The notes: a model not told the origin generated them from the letters alone. A stretch of 46,596 nucleotides of DNA from Gammaproteobacteria bacterium (GCA_030431675.1 JAUIIV010000008.1:1-46596); one strand, 5' to 3'; positions 8,598-18,185 are shown, counted from the first letter of the stretch. A program made the numbers and translations.

Positions 8598-9755
8598 CTA
8601 TCCAGGGAAGAACGATGCTGGTCTAGAACTATTATGTTGTCTATACTGTCTTTGTATTGTATTTGCAGCACTTTGCTCCACCTTGCTAAGTTCACCTAGT
8701 TTAACACGGGCACAAGATGTAACAACTTGATCGTATGCAAAAGAAAGACTCGGCGGCAATTCTTCACGGTATATAGTACGCAAGCTACTTGTAATTGGTG
8801 CAATGCATTCGACTTTAAAAATTTCTCTAGCAATTAAATCTTTTATACATTGTCTACTTGGATTGTCATCAGCATTATAGGGGAGAGAAATCATCTCGTT
8901 TACTTGATCTGGATGCTTAAGTTCAGCACCAAAATATACCAACATAGCAGCTGCGTGAATCAAAGTATTATCTGTTACAAAGCTAGTTAATTGGGTTGGA
9001 ATGTTATCTATATCATCACCTTCAACAAACTCAAAATACCAACCACCATCTAAAAATAGCTTATAGAAAACATCCTGTGCATTTACTCCTGCATTTAGAA
9101 AAGTATAGGCAATACGCATATACTGCTGGGAAGCTGCTACTCTGTTAGCTTTAGCATCCTCTTGTGTACGACGCAATGCTCTTGCAGCAAGAAATGTATA
9201 ATCTCCTTTTATTTCTTTCGCATTTATTAAACGATTATTGTTTAGTGTAGATTGCTCGATTATTCTTCCATTTTGATCCCTTTCGCATCTTTTGGAATAT
9301 AGAATTGAATCAATTTTTGGACCTTTTCTTATGTATGCACCACGATTGATTAAACACTCGACCTTATCTGCTACATCTCTTGCTAATTCACTATCCGTTA
9401 AGATAACTCTATGTAGCTCAGTTTTACCATACTCCATTGCATCTACATTTACTACATCATTCAACTCTTGTTTGATGTCATCATCTAGAGAGTTTTCTGG
9501 AGATAAGGCTAGTACAAGATTAGCAAGCTTAGCTAGATCTGGAGAAGAGATAGTATACAGTTGTTTCGGAGATCCAATTACCGGCTTAAGGCTTAGTCTA
9601 ATACCAGAAGCATTAGCACGAATGAAGTCAGCAATATCTTTGTCTAAAACTATTGATAATTCGCTATTTTTAAAAACAAACTCTTGAAAATCTGCTGAAG
9701 GATCTGTATTTGAAAAAAAGTTACCCGATATATTTCTTCTAATTTGCCAGCTCAT
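8598..9755 (-). CDS. Ankyrin-repeat protein with C-terminal IQ-like motif
   Basis: The 385-residue protein has degenerate ankyrin repeats: residues ~109-142 (YGKTELHRV ... VECLINRGA), ~184-228 (GDYTFLAARAL ... AYTFLNAGVNAQD) and ~262-280 (DNTLIHAAAMLVYFGAEL). The C-terminus, ~363-378, reads AANTIQRQYRQHNSSR, close to the IQ calmodulin-binding pattern (IQxxxR), although the Gly after Arg is absent and the final basic residue is one place off. Ankyrin repeats bind proteins, and IQ motifs bind calmodulin, which bacteria lack, so host interaction is the natural inference. No signal peptide or transmembrane helix is seen. It lies downstream of the 173-aa gene on the same strand after a 169-base gap, so it may be separately transcribed. 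Confidence 0.65.
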   Translation of the reverse strand: MSWQIRRNISGNFFSNTDPSADFQEFVFKNSELSIVLDKDIADFIRANASGIRLSLKPVIGSPKQLYTISSPDLAKLANLVLALSPENSLDDDIKQELNDVVNVDAMEYGKTELHRVILTDSELARDVADKVECLINRGAYIRKGPKIDSILYSKRCERDQNGRIIEQSTLNNNRLINAKEIKGDYTFLAARALRRTQEDAKANRVAASQQYMRIAYTFLNAGVNAQDVFYKLFLDGGWYFEFVEGDDIDNIPTQLTSFVTDNTLIHAAAMLVYFGAELKHPDQVNEMISLPYNADDNPSRQCIKDLIAREIFKVECIAPITSSLRTIYREELPPSLSFAYDQVVTSCARVKLGELSKVEQSAANTIQRQYRQHNSSRPASFFPG

Positions 9756-9924
9756 AACTCTAGTAAACTCATCTATATTATATTTAATTTTAACCTATAC
9801 GGTTTTAACAAAGTATGTTACAAGAATGACATTGTATTGCCAACTATAAGTATCTAACAGCTATAATTGTTGGATATACACTCTAGACAAAATTATGCAT
9901 TAGAATAATCAAATAACTGTAGAT

Positions 9925-10446
9925 CTAGTTAAACTTTGAGTGATAATCTTGTAATTTACACACACTCAAATCAAGGAGAGAAGATATGGTTTGTTGCTCT
10001 GTACAGGCTCTATCTATTTTGACGTCCATTAACTCTTCAGTTATTGTACGCTCTACAGGTGTGCCATCCGCAGCAACAGCTTTAGGTGCTTTAGATAGCC
10101 TTACTGAATCCGTCTCGCTAAGTTGAGCAGCAAATAACTCCTCGACCGCACATATATCAGAAACAGGATGTGGTAGTGCATAGCTAATAACATATTGATT
10201 ATTAACATAGACTCTACATTCAGCGCGTAGATCTAGAATATAAATCTTAGAAGTATTCTTGAATAAATCTCCGGCGAATAGAGAGTACCATTGATTATAA
10301 TTAGGCTGCCCACACAAATAGACTCTAAATTTGTCTATAAAATCCTGTGAGGTCCCCGCCCTAAATTTTGGTGGAAAATCAGCTGTACTTTCTTCGGGTT
10401 TCTGATCCCAACTCCATACAGCTGGTAATAAGAGATCACCAGACAT
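9925..10446 (-). CDS. Unknown 173-aa protein, weakly PTP-phytase-like
   Basis: I cannot assign this protein with confidence. It is 173 residues, without signal peptide or membrane helix. A central block (YILDLRAECRVYVNNQYVIS, residues ~70-90, then YALPHPVSDICAVEEL) loosely recalls the 'DLRxESHGxxNGxxV' block found before the catalytic loop in PTP-like phytases and related bacterial effectors. No CX5R loop follows, so if the likeness is real this is a non-catalytic or truncated relative. A strong GGAGG lies about nine bases before the ATG. It starts 41 bases after the tlc stop codon on the same strand and is probably cotranscribed with tlc. Confidence 0.5.
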   Translation of the reverse strand: MSGDLLLPAVWSWDQKPEESTADFPPKFRAGTSQDFIDKFRVYLCGQPNYNQWYSLFAGDLFKNTSKIYILDLRAECRVYVNNQYVISYALPHPVSDICAVEELFAAQLSETDSVRLSKAPKAVAADGTPVERTITEELMDVKIDRACTEQQTISSLLDLSVCKLQDYHSKFN

Positions 10447-10487
10447 CCTTTTCTGCCTCCTTCATATACTGCTATACGAGGCGGTAT

Positions 10488-12104
10488 TTAGTTTGCCTGT
10501 GGTACTACCTCGCTAGTAGCCGCCGCAACAATAGCCGGCTCCATTGAGCGTTCCTTCTCTTTTAGAATCCCTTCTTCTAAATGCACTAGATCATGCTCAC
10601 CAGAAATAGCTTTCTCAACTATTCTGCCCATCCTAATAACCGCATAAATCCATGCTGCCAAAGCTACAAAGATTATTGCTGTCACATAAGGAATAGTATT
10701 AGCAACACCACCCAATACACTAAATAAAATAATATAGATAAATGAACCACCAGATTTACCAAACCTCGAGGCTAAGCCATCAACAACAGCTTTACCCTTA
10801 CGCTGATTCTCTCTAGGTAATGGAATAAATGCTATCTCTTTAGCTTCATCAAAAACCGTATACTTACAGCCACGTCCTAAGCATAACTGCATAGATCCCA
10901 TGAACAATACTAAATTAGCAGGATTTGCAACAAATGTGGTCACTACCTCAAAGATGACTGTCTCTTCCAATACCAAACCAGAGAAGAAGCCGATACTGGT
11001 TAATAACCAAATTAGTGGCGTAATCAAAGCAGCAGCAGTCCACCCAAAACGACGAATCACATTACCAGAGACAAAGAACGCCAACACTACCGCTATCACA
11101 GCAGTAATAAGGGTGATTTGATTCATATAAGCGTTATAGTCCTGGCTAGAGCTATAAACCTGATCTAGCTTATAGTTCCACATAACATCTGCAAGGTTAT
11201 ATACTAAGTTATAGCCCACAACGATAATAACCATATAAGCCAAGTATCTCGAACGTCGCAAATAAGAGAAGCATTCGCGCATAGAAAGCTTATTACGTGC
11301 CTTCTTCGGGATCTGTAAAGCTTGTACATTCTCTAAGTGAAAGACTGTTCTATTAAGTCTATAGAACATGGAGATGATCACTATACCAACTCCGAGGACT
11401 GTACACATCTGCAAGAATATCCATTGATCACTAGGACCAAAAGGCAAGTAATCAATATAAGGCATGCGCTTAATCGCATGTGCCAACATCCCAGAGCCTA
11501 TACCAGACATATTCGCGCCTAAGGCAAAGATCGCATAAAATCTCTTCGCTTCATCTACCTTGGTTACTTCATTAGCAAAACCCCAAAACAACATAGATAA
11601 AACCACAGCACTCCACATTTCACATAACACATAAAATATGGTGAAGTTAAGATTTCTTACTGCAGCAATAAAACCTTTTGAACCTTCTCCAGTAAACACG
11701 TATGCCTGTAAAAAGTTTGCTAATGTATCTAGCTGAAATTGTTGATAATTAGGATATAAAACAAATAGAAATATCGCGAAATAAACCAAAAAGCCGCCTA
11801 AGATCGCGTAAAAAACTTGTTCACGGTTAAAACGGCTAATAAGCACTGTAAATATATAAGTACAGAACACCGCGCCTGGCAATACCGCCCCTACCTTAAC
11901 AAAAGGAATAGCCTCCGGACAGGAGCCTTGGGCCTTAATCAACAAAGGTATCTTAAGGTTCCGTAAAAGATTGTATACAAATGAAATCATGAAGAATAAT
12001 GCAAACATCGGCAGTAACTTCTTCAACTCGTAGTTATGAATCGGCCAGACAAAATTTCTTATCTTGCCAAAAGAAGGACTATCCTGAACGTTGCTAGTTT
12101 GCAT
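10488..12104 (-). CDS. tlc: NTT-family ATP/ADP translocase (Tlc)
   Basis: Tlc-type carriers exchange bacterial ADP for host ATP across the inner membrane, or import other nucleotides. The 538-residue protein has about twelve hydrophobic helices and the family's C-terminal hallmark block: KYTVFDEAKEIAFIPL, then KGKAVVDGLASRFGKSGG. The N-terminal family motif RxxKDxL appears as LRNLKIPLL, keeping the Lys but not the Asp; GAEVIPF appears as CPEAIPF. Substrate (ATP/ADP versus other nucleotides) therefore cannot be fixed. A consensus promoter lies upstream (12143-12171). The family is known almost only from obligate intracellular bacteria and plastids, making this the best lifestyle marker in the window. 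It occupies the rplQ-uvrA junction. Confidence 0.95.
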   Translation of the reverse strand: MQTSNVQDSPSFGKIRNFVWPIHNYELKKLLPMFALFFMISFVYNLLRNLKIPLLIKAQGSCPEAIPFVKVGAVLPGAVFCTYIFTVLISRFNREQVFYAILGGFLVYFAIFLFVLYPNYQQFQLDTLANFLQAYVFTGEGSKGFIAAVRNLNFTIFYVLCEMWSAVVLSMLFWGFANEVTKVDEAKRFYAIFALGANMSGIGSGMLAHAIKRMPYIDYLPFGPSDQWIFLQMCTVLGVGIVIISMFYRLNRTVFHLENVQALQIPKKARNKLSMRECFSYLRRSRYLAYMVIIVVGYNLVYNLADVMWNYKLDQVYSSSQDYNAYMNQITLITAVIAVVLAFFVSGNVIRRFGWTAAALITPLIWLLTSIGFFSGLVLEETVIFEVVTTFVANPANLVLFMGSMQLCLGRGCKYTVFDEAKEIAFIPLPRENQRKGKAVVDGLASRFGKSGGSFIYIILFSVLGGVANTIPYVTAIIFVALAAWIYAVIRMGRIVEKAISGEHDLVHLEEGILKEKERSMEPAIVAAATSEVVPQAN

Positions 12105-12142
12105 AGCCTGTATTACTCATGTAAAAAGTTGCTTGCGGGCCT

Positions 12143-12171
12143 ATAATAACAAAAACCTTGTATGTTGTCAA
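12143..12171 (-). promoter_or_regulatory. Sigma-70 promoter of tlc
   Basis: On the minus strand TTGACA (12166-12171) is followed after exactly 17 bases by TATTAT (12143-12148). This is a perfect -35 and a 5/6 -10. Transcription would start near 12136, about 30 bases before the tlc ATG. It lies after the rplQ terminator, so tlc appears to be expressed independently of the ribosomal genes. Confidence 0.8.
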
Positions 12172-12235
12172 ACTTTTAATGGTATCAAGGTCAGGCCTTC
12201 CTGGCGCCTACACATTAAAACATGTCCCTCAAACC

Positions 12236-12256
12236 AAAAACGGGCACATAGGCCCG
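12236..12256 (-). terminator. Terminator after rplQ
   Basis: On the minus strand the hairpin CGGGC-ctatgt-GCCCG (12256 to 12241) is followed by TTTTT (12240-12236). It begins 13 bases after the rplQ stop codon and would end the long ribosomal protein transcript before tlc. The stem is GC-rich though only 5 bp. Confidence 0.8.
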
Positions 12257-12268
12257 ATTTCTAGTAGT

Positions 12269-12643
12269 CTACGCTGCAGCGCTAGACTCTCTATCAACTA
12301 ATTCTACAATAGCCATAGGTGCACAATCACCTTTTCGGTTGCCACACTTGATTATTCTAATGTAACCACCTGGTCGCTGCCCATAACGCTTACCAAGACT
12401 TGTAAAAAGCTTACCTACCGCTTCTTTGCTTCCAAGCTTTGCAAATGCACGACGGCGATTACTTACGTTATCTTTCTTTGCAAGGGTAATTAATGGCTCA
12501 ACTACTGAACGTAGCTGTTTAGCTTTAACCAAAGTAGTTTTAATCACTTCATGCTTAATTACAGACTTAGCCATATTTTTAAACATAGCTTTTCTGTGGT
12601 CACTTGTTCTTCCGAGGGTAGCCCCGCTTTTTCTATGCCGCAT
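12269..12643 (-). CDS. rplQ: Ribosomal protein bL17
   Basis: bL17 is a protein of the large ribosomal subunit near the exit tunnel. The 124-residue product starts [20 protein letters not shown], the family's very conserved opening, and ends with VELVDRESS. It is the last gene of the alpha operon, 2 bases after rpoA, and is followed by a hairpin terminator. Confidence 0.98.
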   Translation of the reverse strand: MRHRKSGATLGRTSDHRKAMFKNMAKSVIKHEVIKTTLVKAKQLRSVVEPLITLAKKDNVSNRRRAFAKLGSKEAVGKLFTSLGKRYGQRPGGYIRIIKCGNRKGDCAPMAIVELVDRESSAAA

Positions 12644-12645
12644 AA

Positions 12646-13650
12646 TTACACCTTTCCAAGTTCTTTCTCGTCACGCATCTTACGATGCACAGACCAATTC
12701 TCTAGTTCCATACCCAACGACAATCCCTTAGAGGCTAGAACATCCTTAATCTCAGTTAATGATTTCTTACCTAGATTAGGAGTCTTAAGCAATTCAACCT
12801 CAGTCTTCTGGATCAAGTCGCCGATATAATAAATATTCTCTGCCTTCAAGCAATTTGCAGACCTAACAGTTAACTCTAAATCGTCTACTGGGCGTAACAG
12901 AGCCGGGTCAATGCTAGCAGCAGCAACTGCAGGCTCATCTTGTCTCTCACCCTTCAAGTCTACAAAAATAGATAATTGATCAGATAAAATGGTTGCAGCC
13001 CAACGAATAGCCTCATCAGGCTCAATAGTGCCGTTAGTCTCTATATCCAAAATCAACTTATCTAAGTCAGTACGTTTTTCTACACGTGCATTTTCTACAG
13101 AATATGTAACAGTACGAATAGGGCTAAAAGAAGCATCTAAGTTTAACCAACCAATTTGCTGTGCTTCATCAGGATTATGACGAGCTGTTGATGGCTCATA
13201 ACCACGGCCACGCACTACTCGGACAGTCATTTGAATATCACCATTTTGATTAAGATTAGCAATTACTTGCTCAGGATTAACCACCTTAACGTCATGGGGT
13301 AATTGGAAATCAGCAGCTGTAACCGCACCTGGACCTTTTTTGTTGAGGACCAATTCAACCTCATCACGACCTTCCAGTTTAAAGCATACTTCCTTCAAGT
13401 TAAGTAAAACATTGATAATATCTTCCTGAACACCCTCTTTACTTGAGTACTCATGAACAACATCTTCAATCTTAACCTGTGTTGGCGCACAACCAGGCAT
13501 AGAAGACAGTAATATGCGTCGCAATGAGTTGCCTAGAGTATAAGCAAATCCACGCTCCAGAGGCTCGAGCACAACACGAGCATTGTTATGTCCACGTTCT
13601 TGTACATTGACGATTCGCGGTTTTAAAAATTCACTAACGGCAAGCGACAT
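12646..13650 (-). CDS. rpoA: RNA polymerase subunit alpha
   Basis: The alpha subunit dimerises to nucleate RNA polymerase and contacts UP elements and activators. The 334-residue protein has the N-terminal assembly domain ([20 protein letters not shown] near residue 28) and the C-terminal DNA-binding domain. In the latter [12 protein letters not shown] carries the residues matching E. coli R265, N268 and K271. Length is close to E. coli (329). It lies between rpsD and rplQ as in other bacteria. Confidence 0.99.
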   Translation of the reverse strand: MSLAVSEFLKPRIVNVQERGHNNARVVLEPLERGFAYTLGNSLRRILLSSMPGCAPTQVKIEDVVHEYSSKEGVQEDIINVLLNLKEVCFKLEGRDEVELVLNKKGPGAVTAADFQLPHDVKVVNPEQVIANLNQNGDIQMTVRVVRGRGYEPSTARHNPDEAQQIGWLNLDASFSPIRTVTYSVENARVEKRTDLDKLILDIETNGTIEPDEAIRWAATILSDQLSIFVDLKGERQDEPAVAAASIDPALLRPVDDLELTVRSANCLKAENIYYIGDLIQKTEVELLKTPNLGKKSLTEIKDVLASKGLSLGMELENWSVHRKMRDEKELGKV

Positions 13651-13673
13651 GTTTGTTTCCCCTAAAGGCTTGG

Positions 13674-14318
13674 TTACTTGGAGTACAGCTCCACAACTAA
13701 TTGCTCATTTATCTCAGCTGGCAATTCACTTCTATCAGGCACACGTTTAAAAGTACCTTGTTTATTAGATACATCTACATCAACCCACTCAGGAAAACCA
13801 ATTCCCTCAAGTACACGTAGAGCATCATTAATTCTAGATTGTTCTTTACTTCTGTCACGCACAGCAACAATGTCACCTGGTCTAATTACGAAAGAAGGGA
13901 CATTTACTACGCGCGCCTTAGAAGCATCACCTTGAGGATGCACAACGATAGATTTATGGCGCACTAGCTGACGAGACTCAGCACGCGTTGAACCAAAACC
14001 CATTCTATAAACAACATTGTCTAGACGTGACTCTAATAATTCTAATAACACAGAACCTGTCGCACCCTTACGACTGGATGCATCGGCGTAATAATTTCTA
14101 AACTGACGCTCTAAAACACCGTACATAAGCTTTAACATCTGTTTAGCTTGTAACATCACGCCATAATCAGATTTTCTGCTCTTTTTAGCGCCATGCTGCC
14201 CAGGAGGCACTGCAAGCTTACACTTAGTTTCTATACCACGACCACCACGCTGTTTTAAGCCAATATCAGTTCCTAGGCGACGGGATGCTTTACATTTTGG
14301 ACTCAACTCTCTAGCCAT
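13674..14318 (-). CDS. rpsD: Ribosomal protein uS4
   Basis: uS4 is a primary 16S rRNA-binding protein and, in E. coli, the autogenous repressor of the alpha operon. The 214-residue protein has the S4 RNA-binding domain ([20 protein letters not shown] and the following [11 protein letters not shown]). It is slightly longer than E. coli S4 (206). The N-terminal cysteines of the zinc-binding form are not arranged as a zinc site. Confidence 0.98.
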   Translation of the reverse strand: MARELSPKCKASRRLGTDIGLKQRGGRGIETKCKLAVPPGQHGAKKSRKSDYGVMLQAKQMLKLMYGVLERQFRNYYADASSRKGATGSVLLELLESRLDNVVYRMGFGSTRAESRQLVRHKSIVVHPQGDASKARVVNVPSFVIRPGDIVAVRDRSKEQSRINDALRVLEGIGFPEWVDVDVSNKQGTFKRVPDRSELPAEINEQLVVELYSK

Positions 14319-14333
14319 TTAAAAAACCCCTAA

Positions 14334-14744
14334 TTAAACTCTTCTTTCTTTCTCAGCACGGCAACCGTTGTGAGGAATACCGGTGATATCACAGATTGAT
14401 GTTACCTTCTCAAATGAAGAAGACAATGCACGTGCAGCGGCCTCACGACCAGTTCCCGGACCTTTTATAAAGATATCCACAGTACGCATTCCATATAAAT
14501 CCATAGCTGTCTGAGCTGCTTTACGAGCTGCTTCTTGAGCTGCGTATGGAGTAGCCTTACGTGAGCCCTTAAAGCCCATACCACCAGCAGTAGCCCATGC
14601 CAGAGTATTACCTTCCAAATCAGTGATATACACTAATGTGTTATTAAAAGTGGCATGAATATAAGCCTTACCACTAGTTATGACTACTTTTGATTTTTTC
14701 CGTTGTTTTATATTCGATGCTAAATTTTGCTTTGTCTTTGCCAT
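14334..14744 (-). CDS. rpsK: Ribosomal protein uS11
   Basis: uS11 lines the platform of the small subunit near the mRNA exit. The 136-residue product contains IHATFNNTLVYITDLEGN and the C-terminal GIPHNGCRAEKERRV, both nearly invariant in the family. It sits 18 bases after rpsM and 15 before rpsD. Confidence 0.98.
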   Translation of the reverse strand: MAKTKQNLASNIKQRKKSKVVITSGKAYIHATFNNTLVYITDLEGNTLAWATAGGMGFKGSRKATPYAAQEAARKAAQTAMDLYGMRTVDIFIKGPGTGREAAARALSSSFEKVTSICDITGIPHNGCRAEKERRV

Positions 14745-14762
14745 TTACTAATTACCCTACAA

Positions 14763-15134
14763 TTATGCGGCTTTATCTACTGAAGAACGGCTACGATTCT
14801 TACCCTTGCGAGTACGAGCGTTAGTGCGTGTCCTCTGTCCATGAACCGGTAAACCCATTCTATGTCGCAATCCTCTGTAACACTTAATATCGCGCAAACG
14901 TTTAATATTCATTGCTACGCGTCTACGTAAGTCACCTTCTACCTCATAGCTAGCTACTATCTTCTGGATCTTGTTGATAGTGTCTTCAGTAAGGTCAGAA
15001 ATCTTCACATTGGTCTCAACACCTGCATCTTTACATATCTGTAAAGCCCGAGTGCGGCCTATGCCAAAAACTCCGCGTAAAGCGATTACCACATGCTTGT
15101 TTGGCGCCATGATAACACCAGAAATTCGAACCAT
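14763..15134 (-). CDS. rpsM: Ribosomal protein uS13
   Basis: uS13 is in the head of the small subunit and forms bridges to the large subunit. The 123-residue protein starts [20 protein letters not shown] and ends with the basic tail [15 protein letters not shown]. It is the first gene of the alpha operon and has a good promoter directly upstream (15179-15207). Confidence 0.98.
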   Translation of the reverse strand: MVRISGVIMAPNKHVVIALRGVFGIGRTRALQICKDAGVETNVKISDLTEDTINKIQKIVASYEVEGDLRRRVAMNIKRLRDIKCYRGLRHRMGLPVHGQRTRTNARTRKGKNRSRSSVDKAA

Positions 15135-15178
15135 TTAGTTAACTCCCACAATTGCCTGGTATAAAGGGATAGCGCAAT

Positions 15179-15207
15179 ATATTAAAGGTAATTACATCGC
15201 TAGTCAA
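15179..15207 (-). promoter_or_regulatory. Internal promoter for the alpha operon (rpsM)
   Basis: On the minus strand TTGACT (15202-15207) is followed after 17 bases by TAATAT (15179-15184). The predicted start near 15172 leaves a leader of about 38 bases before rpsM. The 91-base rpmJ-rpsM gap is the widest in this ribosomal gene run, which supports a separate alpha-operon promoter. I did not find a convincing S4-binding pseudoknot in so short a leader. Confidence 0.65.
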
Positions 15208-15226
15208 TCGACGATTTTGCATAGAA

Positions 15227-15343
15227 TTACCCTTGGCGCTGCTTATGTTTAGGATTTTTAGGACAAATCACCCATAAATTTCCATTACGACGGATATGCT
15301 TACAATCCTTACAAATCTTGCGTACAGAAGCTCTTACTTTCAT
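15227..15343 (-). CDS. rpmJ: Ribosomal protein bL36
   Basis: This 38-residue protein of the large subunit starts [19 protein letters not shown] and ends PKHKQRQG. It is the zinc-binding form: Cys11, Cys14, Cys27 and His33 make a zinc ribbon. Its ATG lies 2 bases after the secY stop, so the two are probably translationally coupled. Confidence 0.97.
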   Translation of the reverse strand: MKVRASVRKICKDCKHIRRNGNLWVICPKNPKHKQRQG

Positions 15344-15345
15344 TT

Positions 15346-16644
15346 TTATCTACCTTTTAAACCGGCCTTTTTCATCAGACCTTCATATTGGAACGACATC
15401 AGATGTGCTTGCACCTGAGCTATAAAGTCCATCACCACAACCACAATAATCAAAAGAGAAGTGCCACCAAAATAGAAAGGCACCTGCATAAATAAAACCA
15501 AAAACTCTGGCATCAATGACACGGCTGTTATATAGATAGCCCCAACCATTGTCAACCTTGTCATAACTTTGTCTATATAAGCTGCTGTCTGCTCACCTGG
15601 TCGAATACCTGGCAGGAAACCACCAGACTTCTTTAAATTATCTGCGGTTTCACGTGGATTAAACACCAAAGCTGTATAGAAGAAACAGAAAAATACAATT
15701 GCCGAAGCAAAAAAAGCGATATAGATAGGTTGCCCCGGAGCTAATGCAGAACTGATTTTAGTCAACCACGTCATATCACCAGCGCGCCCGAACCATTGAG
15801 ATATAGTAGCCGGGAATAGAATGATACTTGATGCAAATATAGGCGGAATTACGCCAGCCATATTAATCTTTAGTGGCAAATGGCTAGTTTGCGCGGCATA
15901 CATTTTTCGCCCCTGCTGCCGTTGGGGGTAATTTACTGTAATACGTCGCTGACCACGCTCGATAAATGCAACAAAAGCAATAACGCCTACCAACATAGCT
16001 AACAACAAAATCAAACCTAAGGCATGCATTTCACCCTGTTTTACTTTTTCCATTGTGTTAGCAATAGATGTAGGCAAATTGGCGACAATACCAGCAAAGA
16101 TAATCATTGAGATTCCGTTACCAATACCACGCTCCGTGATTTGTTCACCCAGCCACATAAGAAACATTGTTCCGGCTACCAAGGTAACAGTTACAGTTAA
16201 GTAGTAACTAAAGCCAACTGTAATACTTGAGCTCGCCATGAATTTGGCCATACCAAACGCTTGGAATGTAGCAAGTGCAAGAGTTAAATAGCGCGTATAT
16301 TGAGTAAGCTTACGTTTGCCTGCCTGCCCCTCTTTCTTTAGCTGCTCTAAAGTCGGCCAAACAGAGGATAAGAGCTGAATAACAATAGACGCAGAAATGT
16401 AAGGCATTATACCCAACGCGAATAATGTTAAACGTTGTAACGCACCACCTGAGAACAAGTTAAACAAACCTAGAATACCAGCATTGTTTTGACTAAAAAG
16501 TTCTGCGAGCTTAGAAGGATCAAGACCTGGAACAGGGATATGCGAACCCAAACGCTGGATAAACAAAGCTCCTACTAAGAATAAAAATCTTTTTCTTAGC
16601 TCTGATAACCCTTGGGACCTCGCAACCTCGCCTGCTAATTGCAT
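15346..16644 (-). CDS. secY: Protein translocase subunit SecY
   Basis: SecY is the pore of the Sec translocase in the inner membrane. The 432-residue protein has ten predicted helices. Family landmarks include [12 protein letters not shown] near residue 31, the [15 protein letters not shown] helix, and the cytoplasmic loops with [13 protein letters not shown] and [11 protein letters not shown] segments. It is cotranscribed between rplO (4 bases upstream) and rpmJ. Confidence 0.99.
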   Translation of the reverse strand: MQLAGEVARSQGLSELRKRFLFLVGALFIQRLGSHIPVPGLDPSKLAELFSQNNAGILGLFNLFSGGALQRLTLFALGIMPYISASIVIQLLSSVWPTLEQLKKEGQAGKRKLTQYTRYLTLALATFQAFGMAKFMASSSITVGFSYYLTVTVTLVAGTMFLMWLGEQITERGIGNGISMIIFAGIVANLPTSIANTMEKVKQGEMHALGLILLLAMLVGVIAFVAFIERGQRRITVNYPQRQQGRKMYAAQTSHLPLKINMAGVIPPIFASSIILFPATISQWFGRAGDMTWLTKISSALAPGQPIYIAFFASAIVFFCFFYTALVFNPRETADNLKKSGGFLPGIRPGEQTAAYIDKVMTRLTMVGAIYITAVSLMPEFLVLFMQVPFYFGGTSLLIIVVVVMDFIAQVQAHLMSFQYEGLMKKAGLKGR

Positions 16645-16648
16645 ATAA

Positions 16649-17080
16649 CTACTCTACCTTTCCGCCAGCAGCAACTATAGCTTCTGCCGCACCCTTAGTA
16701 ACTGGAATTCCCTTAACTGTAACCGCACGGTTAATCTCACCGGAAGCAAATATTTTCACATATTTGATTTCTGGGTTAATAATCTGCGCTTTTTGCAAAG
16801 ATAGCATATCAATAACATCAGATTCGACTTTGTTAAGCTCAGATAATCTCACTTCATTTCTTAATAAAGACTTTCTTGAAGTGAAGCCATACTTAGGTAC
16901 CCGACGCTGCAATGGCATTTGGCCACCCTCAAAACCTACCTTGTGGTAACCGCCAGAACGAGCCTTCTGCCCTTTATGACCTTTCGCACAAGTTTTTCCC
17001 TTACCACTACCGATACCACGACCTACTCTTTTGCCAGTTTTGGCAGAATATGGCGCTGGCTGTAAAGTATTTAAATACAC
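16649..17080 (-). CDS. rplO: Ribosomal protein uL15
   Basis: uL15 is a large-subunit protein with a long basic N-terminal extension reaching into rRNA. The 143-residue product has [21 protein letters not shown] near residue 17 and [15 protein letters not shown]. It lies 2 bases after rpmD and 4 before secY, in the spc operon. Confidence 0.98.
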   Translation of the reverse strand: MYLNTLQPAPYSAKTGKRVGRGIGSGKGKTCAKGHKGQKARSGGYHKVGFEGGQMPLQRRVPKYGFTSRKSLLRNEVRLSELNKVESDVIDMLSLQKAQIINPEIKYVKIFASGEINRAVTVKGIPVTKGAAEAIVAAGGKVE

Positions 17081-17082
17081 GT

Positions 17083-17262
17083 TTAGCCCCCTGACGTAAC
17101 TTCTAATAAATAAGACACTTTATCAATCATGCCTTGTATGCTTGGAGTATTTTCAACTTCTACTGTCTGGTTAATGCGTCTAAGACCCAAACCATTTACA
17201 GTCTCTTTATGTCCAGGCTTACGCCCAGAAATACTTTTGACTAATTTAACTTTTACTTTCAT
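17083..17262 (-). CDS. rpmD: Ribosomal protein uL30
   Basis: This short 59-residue protein of the large subunit starts [20 protein letters not shown] and has the conserved [19 protein letters not shown] stretch. Its ATG overlaps the TGA of rpsE (ATGA, 17259-17262). Confidence 0.97.
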   Translation of the reverse strand: MKVKVKLVKSISGRKPGHKETVNGLGLRRINQTVEVENTPSIQGMIDKVSYLLEVTSGG

Positions 17263-17792
17263 TTGTCTGTACCCTTCTCTGTACCCTTAATGTAAGCAAC
17301 AGATTTGCCACGTTTTGCAGCAACTGCTTCCGGAGAAGTCATGCTCATTAGACCTTTCAGAGTCGCTCTTACAACATTAACAGGGTTTGTAGAGCCCAGA
17401 GATTTTGCAAGTACGTTATGTATACCTGCTAGTTCTAAAACTGCGCGCATACCACCACCAGCAATAATCCCGGTACCTTCAGAAGCTGGCAACATAATTA
17501 CTTTTGATGCGCCATGTCTTGCAGTCACTGGATGAAATAGAGTGTCGCCGTTTAATTCGATATGTACCAAATTACGTCTAGCCGCTTCCATAGCTTTTTG
17601 GATAGCTGCAGGAACTTCTCTCGCCTTACCACGGCCTATACCGATACGGCCATTACCGTCACCGACAACAGTTAAAGCGGCAAAACCAAAAATACGCCCA
17701 CCTTTAACTACTTTGGCATTTCTTGTTACAGCAACCAATTTTTCTTGGTAGCCATCTGATTTCTGTTGTGTTACTTCTGGATTACTTGCCAT
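17259..17792 (-). CDS. rpsE: Ribosomal protein uS5
   Basis: uS5 is in the small subunit at the mRNA entry site and affects fidelity. The 177-residue protein has the RNA-binding domain ([19 protein letters not shown]) and the conserved [14 protein letters not shown]. The ATG at 17792 (MASNPEVTQ) is preferred over the GTG one codon earlier. It overlaps rpmD by 4 bases. Confidence 0.98.
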   Translation of the reverse strand: MASNPEVTQQKSDGYQEKLVAVTRNAKVVKGGRIFGFAALTVVGDGNGRIGIGRGKAREVPAAIQKAMEAARRNLVHIELNGDTLFHPVTARHGASKVIMLPASEGTGIIAGGGMRAVLELAGIHNVLAKSLGSTNPVNVVRATLKGLMSMTSPEAVAAKRGKSVAYIKGTEKGTDK

Positions 17793-17804
17793 CACTAATA
17801 CCTT

Positions 17805-18164
17805 TTAAAATTCTAAACCAGCTTCTCTGGCGCCTTCAGCTAATGCTTTAATACGACCATGATACTTGAAGCCGCTACGATCAAATGCTACCCGCACCAC
17901 ACCTTTTGCTTTAGCGCGTTCTGCCACCAACTTACCAACAACAGTAGATAAAGAAATTTTACCTTTACCATGATCTTGGCTACGTAAATCTTTCTCTATA
18001 CTGGATGCGCTAGCGATGACTGTTGCACCATCTGCAGAAAAGATCTGCGCGTATATATGTTGCTCTGTCTTATGCACTGTAAAACGTTCGCGATCTGCAC
18101 GCTCAGCAATTTTACTGCGAATTAACTTACATCTTTTTTTCCGTGGCAATACTCTACTTTTCAC
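17805..18164 (-). CDS. rplR: Ribosomal protein uL18
   Basis: uL18 binds 5S rRNA and helps place it on the large subunit. The 119-residue product has RLTVHKTEQ-type (here [14 protein letters not shown]) and the C-terminal [26 protein letters not shown]. It lies between rplF and rpsE with short gaps. Confidence 0.98.
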   Translation of the reverse strand: MKSRVLPRKKRCKLIRSKIAERADRERFTVHKTEQHIYAQIFSADGATVIASASSIEKDLRSQDHGKGKISLSTVVGKLVAERAKAKGVVRVAFDRSGFKYHGRIKALAEGAREAGLEF

Positions 18165-18185
18165 TTTTCCACCCTTCTACCTAGA

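Noticed and set aside
8485..8730. Separate 81-residue plus-strand gene overlapping the small membrane protein and ankyrin genes
   Set aside because: It overlaps both neighbours out of frame, has no ribosome site and no recognisable similarity.
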